DNA of 64,000 nucleotides from contig NZ_JAQSJE010000009.1 in NCBI RefSeq assembly GCF_028649535.1, positions 248,001-312,000 of the forward strand, in the 5' to 3' direction. This document shows positions 57,900-64,000 of the stretch, piece by piece (position 1 is the stretch's first letter; every line of letters begins with the position of its first letter). The notes under the pieces were generated by a model that worked only from the letters and a program-made list of their open reading frames with translations, made no database searches and was not told the DNA's origin. Position numbers and translations under genes: made by a program. Source of the DNA: Mannheimia cairinae. Lineage in GTDB: Bacteria > Pseudomonadota > Gammaproteobacteria > Enterobacterales > Pasteurellaceae.

Positions 57900-57901
57900 A
57901 A

Positions 57902-58927
57902 ATGCAATCTATTATCCCAATTAAAAATGTGGGTGATGATATTGTTTCTGGGCTTGTTGATCGTTTTCAGCGTCAATATACCTATTTACGATTATCAATT
58001 ACCGATGTTTGTAATTTCCGTTGTAATTACTGTTTGCCCGATGGCTATCGACCGCCTTCGCACAAGCAGACATTTCTAAAAGTTGATGAAATTCAACGCA
58101 TTGCTAAAGCATTCGCTAATTTAGGCACAGAAAAGATCCGTATTACCGGCGGAGAGCCTACTCTGCGTAAAGATTTCCTTGAAATTGCACATACCATTTC
58201 CCAAACGCAAGGTATTCGTAAAGTGGCTTTAACCACTAATGGCTACCGTATGGAGCGAGATGTCGAACTCTGGCAACAAGCTGGGATCACAAATATTAAC
58301 GTGAGTGTGGATAGCCTTGATACTCGCCAATTCCAGCTCATCACAGGCGAAAACAAACTGCAATCTATTCTAAAAGGTATTGATAAAGCCTTTGAAATCG
58401 GCTACGAAAAAATAAAAGTCAATGCGGTATTGATGAAACAATACACCGCCCCAGAGCTAGATAAATTCCTTGCTTGGATTAAAGATAAACCAATTCAAAT
58501 GCGTTTTATCGAGCTGATGGAAACAGGCGAAATGGATGAGTTTTTTAAAGCTCAACATCTTTCTGGGCAGTCTGTGATGGAACGTTTAATCCGAGAAGGC
58601 TGGCAACTACAGCCGAAAGCTTTATCCGATGGGCCGGCAAAAGTGCTTTCACACCCAGATTATAAAGGCGAAATCGGCTTAATTATGCCTTATGAAAAGA
58701 ATTTCTGTGCCTCTTGTAATCGCCTACGGGTTTCCGCCTTAGGCAAACTTCATCTTTGTTTATTTGGCGAAGAAGGGATTGATATCCGAGATTTACTTGA
58801 GCGAGATGACCAACAATTTCAACTCGAGGCAAGATTAAAATCCGCTTTACAAGGTAAACGTGAGCATCACTATTTGCATATTGGGGATAGTGGTGTGAGA
58901 AATAATTTAGCAAGTATTGGTGGTTAA
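57902..58927 (+). CDS. moaA: GTP 3',8-cyclase MoaA
   Basis: Radical-SAM enzyme for the first step of molybdenum cofactor synthesis. The N-terminal cluster motif is CNFRCNYC (CxxxCxxC, about residues 38-45) and [10 protein letters not shown] follows. The C-terminal second-cluster motif is [20 protein letters not shown] near residue 265. 341 residues, but the last residues are LASIGG rather than the family's usual -MSxIGG with preceding Met; the GG C-terminus needed for catalysis is present. The start lies two bases after the riboswitch. moaC follows only after a 480-bp interruption. Confidence 0.95.
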   Translation: MQSIIPIKNVGDDIVSGLVDRFQRQYTYLRLSITDVCNFRCNYCLPDGYRPPSHKQTFLKVDEIQRIAKAFANLGTEKIRITGGEPTLRKDFLEIAHTISQTQGIRKVALTTNGYRMERDVELWQQAGITNINVSVDSLDTRQFQLITGENKLQSILKGIDKAFEIGYEKIKVNAVLMKQYTAPELDKFLAWIKDKPIQMRFIELMETGEMDEFFKAQHLSGQSVMERLIREGWQLQPKALSDGPAKVLSHPDYKGEIGLIMPYEKNFCASCNRLRVSALGKLHLCLFGEEGIDIRDLLERDDQQFQLEARLKSALQGKREHHYLHIGDSGVRNNLASIGG

Positions 58928-58951
58928 ACGACCACCAAGCGTTTTGATTAT

Positions 58952-59379
58952 GTTACTTTTCTTTGCTTCGCCAAAGAAAAGTAACCAAAAGAAAGGCGAC
59001 CCCAAATTTTCCTTATTCCTCCGTTTGTTGCTAACTTTTGGGACTAACTTTTCAAACTCGCTTGCTATGCAAGCTCAAACAAGAAAAGTTGTCCTCAAAA
59101 GTTTACGCAACCACTACGGCGGAAAATAGGGGCAAATGGCATATCATTTAAGATTGTGCAAATTTTTGAATAAAAATGACCGCTTGATATTGCCCTATTG
59201 GGTTCCCTTCTGAACCGCCTGAGCGTCTTTGAATTTGTAGAAAAAATTTAGTGTCTGAGCCAACAACGTTGGCGAGTTTTAAATTTTTTTGTTAAGCAAA
59301 TTCAAATAAAGCGAAGAATAGCGGTGAAGTAGGGTGTGCTTTCTTTGGTTACTTTCTTTGCACAAGCAAAGAAAGTAAC
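58952..59379. mobile_element. MITE-like element with hairpin terminal inverted repeats between moaA and moaC
   Basis: The left end has a 14-bp hairpin GTTACTTTTCTTTG / CAAAGAAAAGTAAC (58952-58985) followed by CAAAAGAAAGGCGACCCC. The right end, read in reverse, has GTTACTTTCTTTGC / GCAAAGAAAGTAAC (59348-59379) followed by CAAAGAAAGCACACCC. The two ends are thus imperfect inverted repeats of about 45-50 bp, each folding by itself. The interior (about 330 bp) has no credible gene; a 70-codon frame (58917-59129) mostly reads through the repeat. No target duplication is obvious. I take it as a non-autonomous repeat inserted in the moa operon. Confidence 0.65.
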
Positions 59380-59411
59380 AAGAATTTAGTAAAATTAAAA
59401 GAGAAAAAACA

Positions 59412-59888
59412 ATGACCAACTTCACCCACATCAACCAAAATGGCGAAGCCAATATGGTTGATGTTTCAATGAAACAAGAAACGGTACGAGTAGCTCGTGC
59501 CGAAGCATTTGTCAGAATGAATGCAGAAACCTTGCAAATGATCGTTAATGGAAATCATCACAAAGGTGATGTCTTTGCCACTGCTCGCATTGCTGGTATT
59601 CAAGCAGCGAAAAGAACCTGGGAGCTTATTCCGCTTTGCCACCCTTTGCTGCTTTCTAAAGTAGAAGTTCAACTTGAGGCATTACCCGAAACTAACCAAG
59701 TGCGTATTGAATCACTCTGTAAACTCACAGGTAAAACAGGGGTGGAAATGGAAGCTTTAACGGCAGCCAGCGTTGCCGCACTCACAATTTACGATATGTG
59801 TAAGGCTGTACAAAAAGATATGGTTATTGAGAATGTAAGATTGTTGCATAAAAGCGGCGGTAAATCAGGAGATTTCAACGTTGATTAA
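59412..59888 (+). CDS. moaC: Cyclic pyranopterin monophosphate synthase MoaC
   Basis: Second step of Moco synthesis, acting on the MoaA product. 158 residues with family motifs [37 protein letters not shown] and [38 protein letters not shown] upstream. Starts 32 bp after the repeat element, which may itself supply or block transcription of moaCDE. Its 3' end overlaps moaD by 8 bp. Confidence 0.96.
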   Translation: MTNFTHINQNGEANMVDVSMKQETVRVARAEAFVRMNAETLQMIVNGNHHKGDVFATARIAGIQAAKRTWELIPLCHPLLLSKVEVQLEALPETNQVRIESLCKLTGKTGVEMEALTAASVAALTIYDMCKAVQKDMVIENVRLLHKSGGKSGDFNVD

Positions 59889-60126
59889 AGTATTATTTTT
59901 CGCCCAAGTGCGTGAGCTTGTGGCAACAGATATGTTAGAGGTAGAGGCAACATTTGCAACCGCCGATGAGTTGCGTGAGCATTTAAGCCAACAGGGTAAA
60001 AAATGGCAACTGGCACTGGAAAAAGGCAAATTATTGGTAGCAATCAATCAAACAATTTCCCCTCTTGAAACTGAAATTAAAGATGGCGATGAAGTCGCCT
60101 TTTTCCCACCGGTAACTGGGGGTTAA
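59881..60126 (+). CDS. moaD: Molybdopterin synthase sulfur carrier subunit MoaD
   Basis: Ubiquitin-like 81-residue protein whose C-terminal Gly-Gly thiocarboxylate donates sulfur to the dithiolene. The sequence [20 protein letters not shown] and the terminal FFPPVTGG are typical. The start is TTG at 59881, inside the moaC 3' end, with AGGAG 8 bases before it, so translation is coupled. Confidence 0.95.
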   Translation: MIKVLFFAQVRELVATDMLEVEATFATADELREHLSQQGKKWQLALEKGKLLVAINQTISPLETEIKDGDEVAFFPPVTGG

Positions 60127-60127
60127 A

Positions 60128-60583
60128 ATGAACTCTACCGTTATTGAAGTACAAGAAGCGGAATTTGACCAAAACCAGATTTACCGCTGGTTAAGCGAAC
60201 ACCACAGCGTAGGGGCAACCACGCTTTTTATCGGTAAAGTGCGTGAAATGAATTTAGGCGATAATGTATCGGGCTTATACCTTGAACACTACCCTGCAAT
60301 GACGAAAAAAGCCTTGCAAGAAATTGTTGATGAAGCACGTAGCCGCTGGGATTTACAACGTGTTGCCGTTATCCATCGCATCGGGCAACTCAATACGGGC
60401 GATGAAATTGTGCTAGTGGGTGTAAGTTCTGCCCACCGTGGTGATGCCTACCACGCAAATGAATTTATTATGGATTATTTAAAAACCAAAGCTCCTTTTT
60501 GGAAGCGTGAACAAACACAAGATGGCGAACGCTGGATTGAAGGGCGTGAGAGCGACCAACAAGAAGCCCAAAAATGGAAATAA
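60128..60583 (+). CDS. moaE: Molybdopterin synthase catalytic subunit MoaE
   Basis: Large subunit of the MoaD2-MoaE2 enzyme. 151 residues with GATTLFIGKVREMNLGDNVS, LYLEHYPAMTKKAL, VIHRIGQLNTGDEIVLV and KTKAPFWKRE (catalytic lysine region). It begins one base after the moaD stop, using the GGGGGTTA of moaD as ribosome site. Last gene of the moa operon; no moaB is present in the window. Confidence 0.96.
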   Translation: MNSTVIEVQEAEFDQNQIYRWLSEHHSVGATTLFIGKVREMNLGDNVSGLYLEHYPAMTKKALQEIVDEARSRWDLQRVAVIHRIGQLNTGDEIVLVGVSSAHRGDAYHANEFIMDYLKTKAPFWKREQTQDGERWIEGRESDQQEAQKWK

Positions 60584-60602
60584 TCTAGTAAATCTCCCCT
60601 AG

Positions 60603-60622
60603 CCCCTCTTTTTAAGGAGGGG
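60603..60622 (+). terminator. Weak terminator after moaE
   Basis: CCCCTC / GAGGGG hairpin followed by AATTTATT, so with a poor T-run. Confidence 0.45.
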
Positions 60623-60661
60623 AATTTATTAGGTAATAACGATTAAAAGAGAAGAAATAGA

Positions 60662-61144
60662 ATGACTGCTCCGATTATTGATTTACAAATTGCCAGTGAA
60701 AAGCAAGGTAATCTTCCGACCGTTGAACAATTAACCCATTGGGTACAACGAGCATTAAGCCTTGAAGCTCAAACCGAAGATTTTCCAGAAACAGAAATCA
60801 CAATCCGTATTGTTGATGAGGCAGAAAGTCACGAATTAAATCTAACTTATCGTGGTAAAGATAAACCAACCAATGTGCTTTCTTTCCCATTTGAAATGCC
60901 AGAAGGCATTGAATTACCTTTGTTGGGCGATTTAATTATTTGCCGTCAAGTCGTGGAAAAAGAGGCTCAAGAGCAAGGTATTTCTCTGGAATCTCACTGG
61001 GCTCATTTGGCTATTCACGGAACACTGCACCTGCTCGGCTACGACCATATTGAAGAAAATGAAGCGGTTGAGATGGAAAGCCTAGAAACCGAAATTATGC
61101 AAAGTTTGGGCTATAAAGATCCGTATATTTCCGAGAAAGAATAA
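60662..61144 (+). CDS. ybeY: Endoribonuclease / rRNA maturation factor YbeY
   Basis: Zinc-dependent metalloendonuclease for 16S 3' maturation and ribosome quality control. 160 residues with [21 protein letters not shown], containing the HxxxHxxGYDH zinc motif, and TNVLSFPFE upstream. GAGAAGAAATAG before the ATG. It precedes tmcA by 6 bp, so RNA-maturation genes are paired here rather than the phoH-ybeY-lnt set. Confidence 0.95.
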   Translation: MTAPIIDLQIASEKQGNLPTVEQLTHWVQRALSLEAQTEDFPETEITIRIVDEAESHELNLTYRGKDKPTNVLSFPFEMPEGIELPLLGDLIICRQVVEKEAQEQGISLESHWAHLAIHGTLHLLGYDHIEENEAVEMESLETEIMQSLGYKDPYISEKE

Positions 61145-61150
61145 TTTACG

Positions 61151-62977
61151 ATGCGCTCGTTAGCTATTATTACTCAATCAAATACCTTCAGCCTTGAAAA
61201 ACAAGGCTGTTTTTACATTCCTGAAAACAATCATCTAAAAGCCATACCATTTTCTAATGCTAAAAGCCTATTAGGGCGAGAATACCCGTTCGCACTTTAT
61301 AATATGCAAGCGGAAAATGGGGTAAATTTCAATCTTGAAGCCTTTGCTATTTTGGCTGGTACTATTCAAGAAAATGGCACTTTATTCCTTCTTTGCCCAC
61401 AGTGGCATAATTTAGAAAACGAGCTAGATTTTGATGCGTTACGTTGGAACTCAAATCAACCGATTTCTAGCCCTCATTTCTACCAATATTTTAAACAATT
61501 AGTGAAAAAATTTGGTTTTGAAATTAAGAGTAATTTAACTGAATTACCTACTACAAGCGGTCAAATTCAAGAAAAAGTTTGCAAAATAACTTTAACCGAG
61601 CAACAGCAAACTATTTTACAAAAACTACCGCTTGAGCCTGCCGATATTCACTTAATTACCGCTCCTCGGGGGCGTGGCAAATCTACCCTTGCTGGCTGGC
61701 TTGCGACAACTCTAGCCAAACAACATAAAATATTGATTACCGCTCGTTCTCAATCCGCTTTACCGAGTTTTTGGCGTTCGGCAGAAGTAGAAATTCCTTT
61801 TTTTGCCCCTGATAATTTAATTGAGCAAGTGAAAAACAAGGCTATTTCTCCTCATCAATGGCTTTTTATTGATGAGGCGGCAAGCCTGCCCTTACCAATG
61901 CTACATCAGCTTTGCCACTATTTTGATAAAGTGGTTTTAACGACAACAACACAAAATTATGAAGGCACAGGACGTGGGTTTTCCCTTAAATTTTTGCCAC
62001 AACTTACTCGTTCAAACAAATTATGGCAGCTGACTAAGCCGTTACGTTGGGCAGAAAACGATCCTCTTGAGCAATTTGTAAATAAACTCTTATTGCTTGT
62101 TGAAACCGATAGCAAAAGCGAAATAGCTGATTTTTATCAACTGCTCGCCCAAGCCCATTACAAAACCACCGCAACGGATTTACGTCGTTTATTTGATGGC
62201 GAAAATCAGGTTTTACATCGTGCTTATGAAAATAAGCAACTGATTGGTGGTATTTGGGCAATGTACGAAGGGGGATTAGACGCAGAACTCACTCAGGCAA
62301 TCTGGCGAGGCGAACGGCGTCCACAAGGCAGTTTAGTCGCTCAATATCTCTGTTTCCAAGGCAATTTACCGCAAGCCTGTGAATTACATTCACTGCGTAT
62401 TTCTCGTATTGCCGTTAAGCCTGAATTGCAACATCAAGGCGTTGGCAAGCGGTTGATTTCTCAGTTTATTTTGCAAAATTCGGTAGAAAAACGACCGCTT
62501 GATTTTATCTCTGTGAGCTTTGGGCTAACTGCTCCACTCTACGCCTTTTGGCAATCTTGCGGTTTCCGGCTTGTGCAAATCACACCGAATAAAGAAGCAA
62601 GTAGCGGTTATCAAAGTGCAATGATGCTTTACCCGGTTTCGGAGCAAGGAAAGCTATTTGCACAGCAGGCAACCCAAGCCTTTGCCAGAGATTTCGCCCT
62701 TCAGCCATTTTTCACGGAAATTTATGATGAATTGCAACATTTCAGCCAATTTCAACCGCTTGCGGAATACTGTTTAAGCTCTCGGGACATAAACAATCTA
62801 ACAGCTTTTGCAGAAGGCAATCGATCATTTTCAGCGGTTTATGTCAGTTTAAAACGGCTTTATTTTGCTTATTCTTCCTTAGAAGAATTTCAAGTTCATA
62901 GCAGCAATATTTCAAAAGCGGAAGCTGAAAAATACCGAAAAATCGTTCAAGAATTTCTAAAAACACAAAAGCATTAA
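61151..62977 (+). CDS. tmcA: tRNA(Met) cytidine acetyltransferase TmcA
   Basis: ATP-driven enzyme making N4-acetylcytidine at the wobble base of elongator tRNA-Met. 608 residues: N-terminal DUF1726-like domain, RecD-like helicase domain with Walker A APRGRGKSTLAG (about 173-184) and Walker B WLFIDEAASLPLP (about 236-248). A GNAT acetyltransferase domain (about 340-490) has RIAVKPELQHQGVGKRLIS as acetyl-CoA site, and a C-terminal tRNA-binding tail follows. Shorter than E. coli TmcA (671) but all domains are visible. Confidence 0.92.
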   Translation: MRSLAIITQSNTFSLEKQGCFYIPENNHLKAIPFSNAKSLLGREYPFALYNMQAENGVNFNLEAFAILAGTIQENGTLFLLCPQWHNLENELDFDALRWNSNQPISSPHFYQYFKQLVKKFGFEIKSNLTELPTTSGQIQEKVCKITLTEQQQTILQKLPLEPADIHLITAPRGRGKSTLAGWLATTLAKQHKILITARSQSALPSFWRSAEVEIPFFAPDNLIEQVKNKAISPHQWLFIDEAASLPLPMLHQLCHYFDKVVLTTTTQNYEGTGRGFSLKFLPQLTRSNKLWQLTKPLRWAENDPLEQFVNKLLLLVETDSKSEIADFYQLLAQAHYKTTATDLRRLFDGENQVLHRAYENKQLIGGIWAMYEGGLDAELTQAIWRGERRPQGSLVAQYLCFQGNLPQACELHSLRISRIAVKPELQHQGVGKRLISQFILQNSVEKRPLDFISVSFGLTAPLYAFWQSCGFRLVQITPNKEASSGYQSAMMLYPVSEQGKLFAQQATQAFARDFALQPFFTEIYDELQHFSQFQPLAEYCLSSRDINNLTAFAEGNRSFSAVYVSLKRLYFAYSSLEEFQVHSSNISKAEAEKYRKIVQEFLKTQKH

Positions 62978-63017
62978 AATAATTTATTGATTTAATCAAT
63001 TTTTTTATGTTTTGCTC

Positions 63018-63046
63018 TTGCTAATTTTTTCATTTAGCCGTATAAA
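63018..63046 (+). promoter_or_regulatory. Putative aspC promoter
   Basis: TTGCTA (63018-63023), 17-bp spacer, TATAAA (63041-63046), 37 bp before the aminotransferase ATG. Confidence 0.6.
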
Positions 63047-63083
63047 TTCACTGTTTTGTTTTTAATACTTAAGAGGATCACAG

Positions 63084-64000
63084 ATGTCAATGTTTAGTCA
63101 TATCCAAGCTGCTCCGGCAGACCCAATTTTAGGTTTAGGTGAAGCGTTCAAAGCCGATAATCGTACAGGTAAAATTAACCTTGGAATCGGGGTTTATATG
63201 ACCGACGAAGGTAAAACCCCTATTGTTAAAGCCGTAAAAGAGGCTGAGAAACGCTTATTAGATAGCGAAATGAGTAAAACTTACTTGACCATTGACGGTG
63301 TGCAAAGTTTTAATGCTCAAACACAAGCCTTATTATTTGGCGAAGGGGCTGAAGTGATTACCTCTGGGCGTGCAAAAACGGCTCAAAGTTTAGGCGGAAC
63401 AGGGGCATTACGTATTGCTGCTGAATTTATTAAGCGTCATACCAGTGCGAAAAATGTGTGGATTTCTACCCCAACGTGGCCAAACCACAATGGTATTTTT
63501 GATGCTGTTGGTGTAAATGTTAAAGGCTACCGTTACTACAATAAAGAAACTAACGGATTAGATTGGGATAATTTAATTGCTGATTTAAGCCAAGCAGAAG
63601 CCGGCGATGTGGTGTTATTACACGGCTGCTGCCATAACCCAACAGGGATTGACCCAACTCCTGCACAATGGGAGCAATTAGCGGCATTATCTGCAGAAAA
63701 AGGCTGGTTACCATTATTTGACTTTGCTTACCAAGGTTTTGCAAATGGTTTAGAAGAAGATGCTTACGGTTTACGTGCATTTGTGAAAAACAACCGTGAA
63801 TTATTAGTGGCAAGCTCATTCTCTAAAAACTTTGGTTTATACAACGAGCGGGTTGGTGCATTTACCTTAATTGCAGACAATGCTGATGATGCAAACCGTG
63901 CATTTACACAAATTAAATCTATTATTCGTGTACTCTACTCTAACCCATCGGCTCACGGTGCCAGTGCGGTTGCCGTTGCTTTGGCAGATCCTACTTTAAA
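63084..64000 (+). CDS. aspC: Aspartate/aromatic aminotransferase (3' end beyond window)
   Basis: PLP enzyme making aspartate (or phenylalanine/tyrosine). 305 codons are visible of about 396. [20 protein letters not shown] at the start, [13 protein letters not shown] (with the conserved Asn-Pro-Thr-Gly), [10 protein letters not shown] and the PLP lysine in [15 protein letters not shown] are all seen. I take the ATG at 63084, 8 bases after GAGG; the ATG two codons later would be 14 bases away. AspC and TyrB cannot be told apart from the visible part; AspC is likelier by the N-terminus. Confidence 0.92.
   Translation, partial: MSMFSHIQAAPADPILGLGEAFKADNRTGKINLGIGVYMTDEGKTPIVKAVKEAEKRLLDSEMSKTYLTIDGVQSFNAQTQALLFGEGAEVITSGRAKTAQSLGGTGALRIAAEFIKRHTSAKNVWISTPTWPNHNGIFDAVGVNVKGYRYYNKETNGLDWDNLIADLSQAEAGDVVLLHGCCHNPTGIDPTPAQWEQLAALSAEKGWLPLFDFAYQGFANGLEEDAYGLRAFVKNNRELLVASSFSKNFGLYNERVGAFTLIADNADDANRAFTQIKSIIRVLYSNPSAHGASAVAVALADPTL

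Noticed and set aside
58917-59129. A 70-codon plus-strand ORF after moaA
   Set aside because: It starts inside the moaA stop region, reads through the terminal repeat hairpin of the inserted element and shows no protein motif or ribosome site.

Overview
The window is chromosomal DNA from a member of the Pasteurellaceae, most likely the Actinobacillus/Mannheimia branch. The DNA-uptake-type word ACAAGCGGT and its complement recur between and inside genes (for example 18981, 34341, 38151, 46230). This is the 'Apl' form of the uptake signal, not the AAGTGCGGT form of Haemophilus influenzae. The base composition is AT-rich, gene content is gammaproteobacterial, and a chromosomal nadV (nicotinamide phosphoribosyltransferase) is present, as in NAD-independent pasteurellae. 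I cannot name the species from the sequence alone.

Layout. 1-11,700 holds perM (cut by the window edge), a methyltransferase, arfA with a hairpin over its stop codon, bioD, a ROK repressor without its zinc motif, rnd, lrp, ftsK, ypfJ, aroG behind a TrpR-like operator, tsaB and rplY with a hairpin-rich leader. 11,988-21,500 holds slt and then the classic initiator-tRNA/rimP/nusA/infB/rbfA/truB translation operon followed by mltB. 21,531-27,300 on the minus strand is tadA and the pnp-nlpI-deaD RNA-decay group. 27,576-39,700 carries a detached MalQ N-domain fragment, sodC, ackA-pta, a Tat-exported CpdB-like nucleotidase, nadV, metB, dapB and rlmM with a DUF423 gene.

39,800-43,800 looks accessory: an HSL-type hydrolase, a two-gene operon (flavin monooxygenase plus SDR dehydrogenase) behind a direct repeat, and a fragment of a DMT-type transporter. 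43,801-51,670 combines a signal-less TorZ/BisC-like molybdoenzyme with the oxidative branch of the TCA cycle (icd-acnB, divergent from gltA). H. influenzae lacks these citrate-to-2-oxoglutarate steps.

51,780-60,600 is the most interesting part. It joins the S-/N-oxide respiratory pair torY-torZ, an unusual one-component regulator (LuxR helix-turn-helix fused to a LivK/AmiC-like ligand-binding domain), and moaA-moaC-moaD-moaE for molybdenum cofactor (Moco) synthesis. Two RNA leaders, one before moaA and one between torY and torZ, share the same covarying helices and conserved loops and match what I remember of the Moco riboswitch. FNR-like sites precede both torY and moaA, and a NarP-like site precedes torY. 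Together they would link cofactor synthesis, one apo-enzyme that consumes the cofactor, oxygen and possibly the substrate oxide. A roughly 430-bp element with terminal inverted repeats splits moaA from moaC. The window ends with ybeY, tmcA and the first 305 codons of an aromatic/aspartate aminotransferase.
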